Below are positions 45,185 to 54,300 of a DNA stretch of 64,000 nucleotides, piece after piece. The notes beneath the pieces were generated by a model. The model had not been told where the DNA came from. It saw only the letters and a program-made list of their open reading frames with translations, and did no database searches. This stretch comes from an uncultured Ruminiclostridium sp. Lineage in GTDB: Bacteria; Bacillota; Clostridia; Oscillospirales; Ruminococcaceae. The first letter of the stretch is position 1. Each line of letters opens with the position of its first letter. The translations under genes were made by a program, and so were the position numbers. The stretch spans positions 1-64,000 of the forward strand of contig CANRFO010000005.1 of NCBI GenBank assembly GCA_947629925.1. The letters are read 5' to 3'.

Positions 45185-45910
45185 ATGAGCGAACCCGTCG
45201 TACCGAAATATAAAAGGATTCTGCTGAAGCTGAGCGGTGAAGCTTTGGCGGGAGATAAGAAAACCGGACTTGATATTCCTACTATTGAAGGAATATGCAA
45301 GAGCATAAAAAAATGCTATGACATAGGAACCGAAATAGGTATTGTGGTCGGCGGAGGAAATTTTTGGCGCGGACGTTCAAGTAAAGACATGGATAGAGTA
45401 AGAGCCGATCATATCGGAATGCTTGCGACAACAATGAATGCGCTTGCTGTGGCCGATGTCCTTGAAAATCTCGGTTGCGAGGTCAGAGTCCAGACTGCAA
45501 TCGAAATGAGAGCGATAGCTGAGCCTTATATAAGGCAAAAAGCTCTTCGCCATTTTGAAAAAGGAAGGATCGTCATTTTTGGTTGTGGAACGGGAAGCCC
45601 GTTTTTCTCCACTGACTCTGCTGCTTCGCTTAGGGCCGCAGAGCTTGAGGTCGACGTTCTTCTGAAAGCTACTATGGTTGACGGAGTATACAATAAAGAT
45701 CCTCACCGTTATGATGACGCAGTAAAATATGATCATCTCAGTCATCATGATATTCTCGCTGCGGGACTTATGGTACTGGACGGAACAGCTGCGGCAATGT
45801 GCAGTGATAATGACATACCCCTTATCGTATTTGATCTGCATAATCCCGATAATATCTATGACGCAGTTTTAGGCAAAAAAGTAGGGACCCTTGTAAACAA
45901 TCAAAACTGA
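45185..45910 (+). CDS. pyrH: UMP kinase
   Basis: Phosphorylates UMP to UDP. 241 aa, amino-acid-kinase fold. Seen: [50 protein letters not shown] and [20 protein letters not shown] site 7 nt before the ATG. Head of the conserved pyrH-frr-uppS-cdsA-dxr-rseP-ispG-polC array. Bacterial PyrH is hexameric and GTP-activated, UTP-inhibited; this is family knowledge. Confidence 0.97.
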   Translation: MSEPVVPKYKRILLKLSGEALAGDKKTGLDIPTIEGICKSIKKCYDIGTEIGIVVGGGNFWRGRSSKDMDRVRADHIGMLATTMNALAVADVLENLGCEVRVQTAIEMRAIAEPYIRQKALRHFEKGRIVIFGCGTGSPFFSTDSAASLRAAELEVDVLLKATMVDGVYNKDPHRYDDAVKYDHLSHHDILAAGLMVLDGTAAAMCSDNDIPLIVFDLHNPDNIYDAVLGKKVGTLVNNQN

Positions 45911-45930
45911 TACAGGAAAGGAAAAATGTT

Positions 45931-46485
45931 ATGAAAGAAGTATTGAATTCTGCAAAGGAAAAAATGGAAAAGTGTATTGCTTCACTGGAGCATGAATTTT
46001 CTACAATACGTGCCGGCCGCGCAAATCCTGCCGTTTTAGACAAAATAAACGTTGATTATTACGGCGCTCCTACACAGATCAACGCTATGGCAGCAATATC
46101 TGTTGCAGAGGCTCGTATCCTTGTTATCCAGCCTTGGGATGCGTCTATGCTCAAGGCTATTGAAAAAGCCATAATGGCAAGCGATATCGGAATCACGCCC
46201 ACAAATGACGGCAAATGCCTTAGGATCGTTTTCCCACAGCTTACTGAGGAACGTAGAAAAGAGCTTGTTAAGCAGATATCAAAGTATGGCGAAGAGGCTA
46301 AGGTAACGGTTCGCAATATTCGCCGTGACGCTATGGATAAGTTCAAGACTATGAAGAAAAATTCAGAAATAACTGAAGACGACATGAAAAATTGCGAAAA
46401 GGACATACAAAAGCTTACTGACACATATTGTGATAAAGTAGACGCAGTGTGCAAGGAAAAAGAAAAGGAAATCATGACTCTGTAA
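45931..46485 (+). CDS. frr: Ribosome recycling factor
   Basis: Splits post-termination ribosomes with EF-G. 184 aa, as usual. Seen: STIRAGRANPAVLDKINVDYYGAPT (family start), QPWDASMLKAIEKAI, TNDGKCLRIVFPQLTEERRKELVKQ, and the long C-terminal helix. AAGGAAAAA site before the ATG. The stop overlaps the uppS start (TAATG). Confidence 0.97.
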   Translation: MKEVLNSAKEKMEKCIASLEHEFSTIRAGRANPAVLDKINVDYYGAPTQINAMAAISVAEARILVIQPWDASMLKAIEKAIMASDIGITPTNDGKCLRIVFPQLTEERRKELVKQISKYGEEAKVTVRNIRRDAMDKFKTMKKNSEITEDDMKNCEKDIQKLTDTYCDKVDAVCKEKEKEIMTL

Positions 46486-47198
46486 TGGAAGCTGATAATT
46501 TGGTTCAAAGGCTTGGCATAAAACATATCGGCATTATAATGGACGGTAACGGAAGATGGGCTGAAAAAAGAGGTCTTCCGAGAAAAGCAGGTCATCCCAA
46601 AGGAGCCGAAGCTTTTCGCCGTTGTTTAAACAGCTGTGTTAAATTGGGGATCCCATGCGTCACGTTCTATGCTTTTTCCACTGAAAATTGGTCAAGGCCC
46701 AAGGACGAAGTAGACGCTCTGATGAATTTGTTCCTGTCTTTTATGGACGAAATGATGAAGCTCAGCTCTAAAAATATTCGGCTTAGATTTATCGGAGCGC
46801 GTGAAGGCATACCCGAAAAAATCCTTGAAAAAATGGAAGAAGCTGAATCCAGAACGGTCGGAAATACGGGAATGTGGTGCTGTGTGGCTTTTAATTACGG
46901 CGGAAAAGAGGAGATCCTTCATGCTGCAAAGAAAGCGATGCAGATGTATAAAGACGATGAAATCGATTCGTTGGATGAAGAAAAATTTTCTTCATTTCTT
47001 TACACAAGCGGATTACCTGATGTAGATCTTATTATTCGCCCCAGCGGTGAACAACGCTTATCTAATTTCTTGATATGGCAGGCTGCTTATGCTGAATTTG
47101 TTTTTATGGATGTTCTTTGGCCTGATTTTTCTGAAGCAGATCTGATTGCGGCATTGACTGAATACGGAAAAAGAAACCGTCGATTTGGCGGAGTATAG
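46485..47198 (+). CDS. uppS: Undecaprenyl (isoprenyl) diphosphate synthase
   Basis: Builds the C55 lipid carrier for cell-wall synthesis by cis-adding IPP units. 237 aa from the ATG in the frr stop; the 12 codons further upstream lie inside frr and are rejected. Seen: HIGIIMDGNGRWAEKRG (catalytic Asp), GHPKGAEAF, FYAFSTENWSRP, RPSGEQRLSNFLIWQAAYAE (substrate-binding tail). AAGGAAAT within frr serves as ribosome site. Confidence 0.96.
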   Translation: MEADNLVQRLGIKHIGIIMDGNGRWAEKRGLPRKAGHPKGAEAFRRCLNSCVKLGIPCVTFYAFSTENWSRPKDEVDALMNLFLSFMDEMMKLSSKNIRLRFIGAREGIPEKILEKMEEAESRTVGNTGMWCCVAFNYGGKEEILHAAKKAMQMYKDDEIDSLDEEKFSSFLYTSGLPDVDLIIRPSGEQRLSNFLIWQAAYAEFVFMDVLWPDFSEADLIAALTEYGKRNRRFGGV

Positions 47199-47209
47199 AG
47201 GATTAGGGA

Positions 47210-48058
47210 ATGATAAAAAGAATACTTACTGCTGTTGTTGCTATTCCGATTGTAATTCTTATTTTATGGCTGAATAATACGATCGTTATGCTTGCTGCAA
47301 TGACAGTTGTATCCGTTTTGGCTGTTGGCGAGGTATTGCTTGCTACAAAATATTTTTCAAACAGAAGTATCGCAATTGTCTGTATGGCATTTGTCGCGGT
47401 TTCACCTTCTTTTTTGTCCCTTGATATATTGTATCCGTTTTTCCCGTTGATTGCGGCAACATTCTTGTTACTTATGTTCCTGATCTTATTGTCTGATCAT
47501 GAGCATGTAAAATTTGAAGAAATGTCTTTAATGGCTTTTGTTTCATTTTTAGTTCCTATTTCTTTAAGCACCATTGTACTTATGCATAAAAATTTTGAAC
47601 ACGGCATTTTTTATGTCGTAATTACATTGCTTATACCTTGGATAAGTGACGCAGGCGCTTATTTTATAGGCTCTTTTTTCGGAAAACATAAAATGGCTGT
47701 TAAAATCAGTCCGAAGAAATCATGGGAAGGTTTTTTCGGAGGTCTTGTTACTGCAATAGTTTCTTCTTTGATCGTAGGATTTGGTTATCCTTGGGTAGTT
47801 GAATTGTTCAGCGGTTCTCCAGCCGGTTTTACGGTGAATATTCTTCTTCTTCTTTTTATTGCAGTAGTCGGAACGATACTTGGAGTGATAGGCGATTTTT
47901 CAGCGTCCTTGCTTAAAAGACAATGCATGGTAAAGGATTTCGGCTCAATTCTTCCAGGACATGGCGGAATACTTGACCGATTTGATAGTGTGCTTTTTGT
48001 TGCGCCGTTCTGCTATATTGTATTTAAAATTATAGAACCTGTTGTTATAATTGTATAG
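47210..48058 (+). CDS. cdsA: Phosphatidate cytidylyltransferase
   Basis: Makes CDP-diacylglycerol, the precursor of membrane phospholipids. 282 aa with about seven to eight TM helices starting at residue 5. The family signature is at the C-terminus: KDFGSILPGHGGILDRFDSV (usual K-D-x-G-x-x-x-P-G-H-G-G-x-x-D-R-x-D). SDAGAYFIGSFFG and KISPKKSWEG are further CdsA motifs. GGAATG before the ATG; a weaker AGGGA site is seen. It ends with AGGAGG, which is the ribosome site for dxr. Confidence 0.95.
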   Translation: MIKRILTAVVAIPIVILILWLNNTIVMLAAMTVVSVLAVGEVLLATKYFSNRSIAIVCMAFVAVSPSFLSLDILYPFFPLIAATFLLLMFLILLSDHEHVKFEEMSLMAFVSFLVPISLSTIVLMHKNFEHGIFYVVITLLIPWISDAGAYFIGSFFGKHKMAVKISPKKSWEGFFGGLVTAIVSSLIVGFGYPWVVELFSGSPAGFTVNILLLLFIAVVGTILGVIGDFSASLLKRQCMVKDFGSILPGHGGILDRFDSVLFVAPFCYIVFKIIEPVVIIV

Positions 48059-48094
48059 GAGGAATGCCGATTAAGTTCGGCATTGTTTTTGATT
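48057..48094 (+). promoter_or_regulatory. Shine-Dalgarno-hairpin-start leader of dxr
   Basis: AGGAGG (48057-48062) directly abuts a perfect 8-bp hairpin, AATGCCGA (48063-48070) / TCGGCATT (48077-48084), then 10 nt and the ATG (48095). Linear spacing is 32 nt, too long; folded spacing is about 10 nt. Confidence 0.65.
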
Positions 48095-49222
48095 ATGAAA
48101 GAAATTGTGCTGCTTGGGTCTACCGGTTCGATAGGTACACAAACATTACAGGTGGCAAAGCTGCATAATATAAAGGTAAAAGCTCTGTCCGCAAACAGTA
48201 ATGTGAATTTGTTGGCTGAACAGGTAAGAGAATTTTCTCCCGATTTTGTTTGCATATATGATAAAAATAAATATGAGGATTTAAAGCTGCTTCTTAGTGA
48301 TACTGATACAAAAATATTGTGCGGAAAAGAAGGCCTGTGTGAAATTTCGGCTATACCTTGCGATATTACAGTAAACGCAATTGTAGGTATGGCAGGATTT
48401 ATGCCGACTGTCAGTGCTATATATGCGGGAAACAATATTGCTCTTGCAAATAAGGAAACATTGGTAGTAGGCGGGGAAATAATCAAACGCCTTGCAAAAG
48501 AAAAAAATGTAAATATTTTTCCAATAGACAGTGAACATTCAGCTATATTTCAGTCGTTGCTGGCAGGGCAGGGAAATAAACCGAAAAAAATCATACTTAC
48601 CGCTTCAGGCGGTCCATTTCGCGGCTTTTCTTCCGAACAATTAAAATCTGTGACCAAAGAGCAGGCGTTACGTCATCCAAATTGGGTAATGGGCGCAAAA
48701 ATAACAATAGACAGCGCCACAATGATGAATAAGGGCTTGGAACTTATTGAGGCGGTATGGCTTTTTGATGTTTTGCCTGAGCAGATAGAAATAGTTGTCC
48801 ATCCTCAAAGTATACTTCATTCTGCTGTTGAGTATGAAGATGGTTCTGTTATAGGTCAGCTTGGAATGCCTGATATGAAAATACCGATACAGTTGGCTTT
48901 AACATATCCTGAAAGATTTGTCACAAATACAGCTCATCTTTCTTTGACTGACATAGGGAGCCTTACATTTGAAAAGCCTGATGAAGATGTATTTTCCTGT
49001 ATCGGTCTTGCGCGCAAAGCAATCAGAATAGGCGGCAATATGCCGTGCATAATGAACTGCGCGAACGAAGCCGCTGTTGATATGTTTTTAAAAGATAAAA
49101 TAAAATTTTATGAAATACCTGAAAAAATCAGCTTTTTGATGGATAAAATAAGGTATACAGAAACTATTTCTCCTGAGATTATAGAGCAGACCGAGAGAGA
49201 AGTAAAAGAGCAAATGAAATAG
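48095..49222 (+). CDS. dxr: 1-deoxy-D-xylulose-5-phosphate reductoisomerase
   Basis: Second step of the MEP isoprenoid pathway, DXP to MEP, with NADPH. 375 aa from ATG 48095; an in-frame TTG at 48083 lies within the leader hairpin and is less likely. Seen: LLGSTGSIGTQTLQVA (NADPH loop), ALANKETLVVGG, PIDSEHSAIFQ (metal Asp/Glu), TASGGPFRG, GAKITIDSATMMNKGLELIEA, VVHPQSILHSAVEY. Together with ispG below it supplies IPP/DMAPP for UppS. Confidence 0.96.
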   Translation: MKEIVLLGSTGSIGTQTLQVAKLHNIKVKALSANSNVNLLAEQVREFSPDFVCIYDKNKYEDLKLLLSDTDTKILCGKEGLCEISAIPCDITVNAIVGMAGFMPTVSAIYAGNNIALANKETLVVGGEIIKRLAKEKNVNIFPIDSEHSAIFQSLLAGQGNKPKKIILTASGGPFRGFSSEQLKSVTKEQALRHPNWVMGAKITIDSATMMNKGLELIEAVWLFDVLPEQIEIVVHPQSILHSAVEYEDGSVIGQLGMPDMKIPIQLALTYPERFVTNTAHLSLTDIGSLTFEKPDEDVFSCIGLARKAIRIGGNMPCIMNCANEAAVDMFLKDKIKFYEIPEKISFLMDKIRYTETISPEIIEQTEREVKEQMK

Positions 49223-49241
49223 CGTTTCGTACGGAGGCTTT

Positions 49242-50303
49242 ATGATTATTTTAGCGATTCTCGCGTTTTGTGTCATTATTATAATACATGAAATGGGACA
49301 TTTTTTTGCTGCTAAAGCATGCAAAATGAAGGTCAGTGAATTTTCTTTAGGAATGGGTCCCAGACTGTTTAAAATACAGGGTAAAGAAACACTTTATACG
49401 ATTAAGCTTCTTCCTATCGGCGGCAGTGTACAGCTTGACGAAGATGAGGAAAATGATGATCCCAGAAGCTTTAGAAACAGACCTGTCTGGCAGAGAATAA
49501 TTGTTCTTGTAGCAGGACCTGCAATGAATCTTATACTCGGCATTATTGTATGTGCTATCGCAATATTAGTTAGCGGAAAAGTAGTTACCGCCGAAATAGG
49601 AGGATTCAGAGGTGATTCTCCCGTTTCCAGTCAGTATTTGCAGGCCGGAGATGAAATTGTTGAGATAAACGGGTTATCGATCTGGAGCTCAATGGATATT
49701 TCATATGCATTACAGAACAGCGCAATGAAAGCTTCTCCTGATGATGAATATATGACGTATGATTTTAAAGTCAGACGCGACGGTGAAGTAGTGTCTTTAA
49801 ACGATGTGAAATTTGCAGTTGCGGCAAGAGATGACGGAAGTACAAGCGTTGTCCTCGACTTTTTTGTTATAGCTCATCATCCTCAAATTGGGAACACATT
49901 TATTTACAGCTTCAAGGAAGCAGCCACTTACGGGCGTTTGGTATGGATTTCTCTTATTGACCTTATAAGCGGAACATATGGTCTGAATGATCTTTCAGGA
50001 CCTGTTGGCGTAGTTTCCGCTATCACTCAGACAGCAAGTGCCAGCACTGATATGCGGGAAAATTTTTCCAATCTTTTTTCAATGATTGCGCTTATAACAA
50101 TAAATATAGGTATTTTTAACCTGCTCCCTATACCTGCTCTTGACGGAAGCAGAATAGTATTCCAGATAATTGAACTTATACGAAGAAAACCTATAAAACC
50201 GGAACAGGAGGGTATAGTCCATTTTGTCGGTTTTGCAGCTTTGATGCTTTTAATGCTTGTAGTTACTTTTAATGATATCGTTAAATTATTTACGGGGGGC
50301 TGA
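49242..50303 (+). CDS. rseP: RseP-type site-2 intramembrane metalloprotease
   Basis: A 353-aa membrane protease cutting transmembrane segments of anti-sigma factors or signal-peptide remnants. Zinc motif HEMGH at 16-20 in the first TM helix. GMGPRLF and VAGPAMNLILG follow. A PDZ domain spans about 115-200 (QAGDEIVEINGLSI). The third zinc ligand is in NLLPIPALDGSRIVF. About four TM helices. CGGAGG before the ATG. Its place between dxr and ispG is conserved in Bacillota. Confidence 0.95.
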   Translation: MIILAILAFCVIIIIHEMGHFFAAKACKMKVSEFSLGMGPRLFKIQGKETLYTIKLLPIGGSVQLDEDEENDDPRSFRNRPVWQRIIVLVAGPAMNLILGIIVCAIAILVSGKVVTAEIGGFRGDSPVSSQYLQAGDEIVEINGLSIWSSMDISYALQNSAMKASPDDEYMTYDFKVRRDGEVVSLNDVKFAVAARDDGSTSVVLDFFVIAHHPQIGNTFIYSFKEAATYGRLVWISLIDLISGTYGLNDLSGPVGVVSAITQTASASTDMRENFSNLFSMIALITINIGIFNLLPIPALDGSRIVFQIIELIRRKPIKPEQEGIVHFVGFAALMLLMLVVTFNDIVKLFTGG

Positions 50304-50305
50304 GC

Positions 50306-51340
50306 TTGAAACGAAAAGTAAAAGTCGGTAATGTTGTTTTAGGCGATGGAAATATTTATATTCAGTCAATGCTCAATGTTCCCGCCGAGTGTGTCGAAGA
50401 AAATGTACAACAAGCAAAAATGCTGGAGCAGGAAGGCTGTGAAATAATCCGAGTATCTGTTCCGTCGTTAAATGATGTCCGACTTATATCCGCAATTAAA
50501 TCAAATATTTCAATTCCTTTGGTCGCAGATATACATTTTGATTATCGGATAGCGATAAAATGCGCAGAAGAGGGCGTTGATAAACTTCGTATAAACCCAG
50601 GAAACATAGGCTCTAAGGAAAATGTATCTAAAGTAGTAGAAATATGTAAAGCGAAGCATATTCCTATAAGAATTGGCGTAAATTCAGGTTCTGTCGAAAA
50701 GGATATTTTAGAGAAATATGGTCGTCCATGCTCTGACGCACTGGTGGAAAGTGCACTGCGGCATGTAAAAATACTTGAAGAAAATGACTTTTATGATATT
50801 GTTATATCAATAAAAGCCTCGTCTGTTCCCACAATGATCGAATCATACAGAAAAATAAATGCTCTTTGTGATTATCCTCTTCATCTTGGAGTGACTGAGG
50901 CAGGAACAAGGCATATGGGCATTATAAAATCTGCTGTTGGGATCGGTTCGCTTTTATGTGACGGAATAGGAGATACTATACGCGTTTCTCTTACGGAAAA
51001 TCCTGTTGAAGAAGTTAAAGCGGCAAAAGATATACTTACTTCGATAGGAAAAAATAAAAATTCTGTTGAGATAATATCTTGTCCGACCTGCGGTAGAACT
51101 CAGATAGATCTGATTTCTCTTGCACATAAGGTAGAAGAAAAAACTGCACATATACATAAAAATATAAAGATTGCTGTTATGGGCTGTATCGTAAACGGTC
51201 CGGGAGAAGCTTCGGAAGCTGATATAGGAATTGCAGGCGGTAAAGGCGAAGGTCTTATATTCAAAAAAGGCAAAATTATAAGAAAAGAAAAGGAAGATCA
51301 TTTGCTTGATGCTCTGTTGGAGGAGATCGACAAAGTTTAG
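50306..51340 (+). CDS. ispG: (E)-4-hydroxy-3-methylbut-2-enyl-diphosphate synthase
   Basis: MEP pathway enzyme converting MEcPP to HMBPP with a 4Fe-4S cluster. 344 aa. Seen: VVLGDGNIYIQSM, ADIHFDYRIA, KLRINPGNIG, cluster Cys in ISCPTCGRTQ and MGCIVNGPGEA. TTG start with a GGGGGG run 8 nt upstream; no ATG alternative fits the family start. It is separated from rseP by 2 nt only. Confidence 0.96.
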   Translation: MKRKVKVGNVVLGDGNIYIQSMLNVPAECVEENVQQAKMLEQEGCEIIRVSVPSLNDVRLISAIKSNISIPLVADIHFDYRIAIKCAEEGVDKLRINPGNIGSKENVSKVVEICKAKHIPIRIGVNSGSVEKDILEKYGRPCSDALVESALRHVKILEENDFYDIVISIKASSVPTMIESYRKINALCDYPLHLGVTEAGTRHMGIIKSAVGIGSLLCDGIGDTIRVSLTENPVEEVKAAKDILTSIGKNKNSVEIISCPTCGRTQIDLISLAHKVEEKTAHIHKNIKIAVMGCIVNGPGEASEADIGIAGGKGEGLIFKKGKIIRKEKEDHLLDALLEEIDKV

Positions 51341-51354
51341 ATAAGGAAGTAAAA

Positions 51355-54300
51355 ATGTCTAAAAAACTGTGTGAATTATTTAATAACATTGAGTTTGAAA
51401 GCATTGTGGGGAACGGCGAAGTGCTTTCCATAGCGTACGACAGAATAAAAAAGATTTTTTCGCTGAAAATCGGAATGGACGATATTCCTGATTCGGCGGA
51501 TATTTTGTCTGCGTCAAATAAAATACGAAATTATTTACTTGTAAATATGGTTGATATATACCCCAACTATCCTTCTGTTTTATTTTCTGCGGACAAACTT
51601 CCTCATGTTGTAGAACTTATGAGAGCGAGACCGTACCTTGCAGGAAAAATAAACGGATATTTAAATGACGCAGAAATATCGGATGGTGACGGAACATATG
51701 AGATAACGCTAAAAAACGGCGGTTATGAAATACTCACTGAGTGTCATATAGATAAAGAGATAGAAAAATATGTTAAGCGTTTTTTCGGCGTTAGCATAAA
51801 TGTTATGTTTGACGGAGTAACATCTGTTGATATTCCCAACAGAGAAGAAAAACTTTTTGTTGATGAATCGGAACTTCCACCGCCTCCTCCGCCCGAAAAT
51901 TATGTTGTCGGACCTGCTGCGCAAAAAAAGAATTACAGTGAAAAAGGCGGTTACAGAGACAATCAGACGAGGCGTACAAGAGGTATGCAGGTTTTATTCG
52001 AACCTGCAAAAATGCCGCTTATGTTTGACAGCGATGAATTTGAAAAAAATGCTGAGCTGTTGGCAGGTAAGCCGATAAACGATGCCCCCGTTCCAATGAA
52101 GGATGTTTTTGAGGAAGGAAATAATGTAACTCTATGGGGAAAAATATTTAATGTAGAGGAAAAGACGGTCAAAAACGGCGAATTTACAATTCTGACAGCT
52201 TTTTTTACCGATTCTACCAATTCGCAAACACTTCGTATTTTTACCTCAACAGATAAAGTTGACGATTACAGTTTTATAAAAAAGGGCGAAACTCTGCTTG
52301 TAAACGGTGATGTAAAATTTGATACTTTTACAAAAGCGAATTATGTTGAACCTAAATCAATAATGCGCATAAAAAAAATCGAAAAGACCGATGAAGCAGA
52401 AGAAAAACGTGTTGAACTTCATATGCATACATATATGTCCGATCTTGATGCGTTGACGCCTGCCGAAGAATTGGTTAATCTCGCGTATAAATGGGGACAC
52501 AAAGCTGTTGCAATAACTGACCATGGAAATGTTCAGGCATATCCTGATGCCATGAATGCGCTGAATGCCATAAGAAAAGATGATCCTGATACAAAATTTA
52601 AAGTATTATACGGTGTCGAAGCATATTTTGTAAATGATGGTCACTCATTGGTAGAAGGCTGCACTAACCGTTCTATAAATGAAGATTTAATTGTTTTTGA
52701 TATAGAAACCACAGGTTTATCTCACGAAACTGACAGGATAACAGAGATTGGCGCAGTTAAGCTTCGTAATATGGAAATTGTTGATGAATTCAATATTTTC
52801 GTCAATCCTGAAAAATCCATTCCTGAAAATATAATTGAATTGACCGGGATAACCAACGAGATGGTTGCCGATGCCCCAAGTGAGTCTGAAGCGGTGAAGA
52901 AATTTCTGGACTTTTGCGGCGATGCGCCTCTTATTGCGCATAACGCTGATTTTGACACATCGTTTATTCGTTCGGCGTGTGAGCGCTGTGGTATAAGCTA
53001 TCACAATTCCCAGATAGACACGCTTAAATTGTGTAAAGCTGCTATTCCCAATAAGAAAAAATATACTCTTGACTCTATGGCTGATGAATTTGGTTTGGGT
53101 GATTTTAATCATCACCGAGCCAAAGATGACGCCGCTATGCTTGCTAAAATTTTTGTAAAGCTTATTGAGCAGTCTCAAAAGGGAAGAGCTATTGAGAAAT
53201 TAGGCGATCTTAATACATCTCTCGGTAATATAGATGTAAAAAAGATGCCTTCATATCACCAGATCATTCTCGTAAAAAATAATACAGGATTAAAAAATCT
53301 TTATAAACTTATATCATTTTCAAACTTGGATTACTACTTCAAGAAACCGCGTATTCCAATGTCGGAGCTTAAAAATTATCGAGAAGGGCTGATCATAGGA
53401 AGTGCTTGTGAAGCAGGTGAGCTTTACAGGGCTATTCTTGAAGGAAAATCCGAGGAAAGTATTGAAGAGATAGCGGAATTTTACGATTATCTGGAAATTC
53501 AGCCTGTCACAAATAATATGTTTCTTGTTCGTGAAGGAAAAGTCCCTTCTGTGGAAACATTGAAAGACTATAACCGTAAGATAGTCGCACTGGGCGAGAA
53601 ACTGAACAAGCCTGTTGTGGCAACTTGCGACGTACATTTTATGAGAAAAGATGACGCAATATTCCGTGAAATTCTCCAAGCAGGACAGGGTTATACCGAT
53701 TCTGACCATCAGGCACCGCTGTATTTCCGTACTACCAATGAGATGTTGGAAGAATTTTCATACTTGGGAAAAGAAAAAGCATTTGAAGTAGTAGTAACCA
53801 ATACAAATCGGATCGCTGATATGATAGATGATATCAGACCTATTCCCAAAGGAACTTATACTCCTTACATTGAAGGCGCTGAACAGGAATTACAGGATTT
53901 GTGCTGGGGAAAAGCTCACGAGATGTTTGGCGATAATCTTCCCGAAGTTGTTGAACAGCGTCTTAATAAAGAGTTGAATGCTATTATAAAGTATGGATTT
54001 TCAGTTTTGTATATTATAGCGCAAAAGCTTGTTAAAAAATCTAATGAATGCGGATATGCTGTGGGTTCGAGAGGTTCGGTAGGTTCTTCATTGGTAGCTA
54101 CCATGTCAGGAATATCCGAAGTTAACCCTCTTCCTCCGCATTACAGATGTAAAAAATGCAAACACAGCGAGTTTATATCAGACGGTTCAGTGCAATCAGG
54201 CTATGATTTGCCTGAAAAAAATTGTCCCAACTGTGGTACTCCTATGGAGCGCGATGGACATGATATACCCTTTGAAACATTCTTAGGTTTTAAGGGAGAT

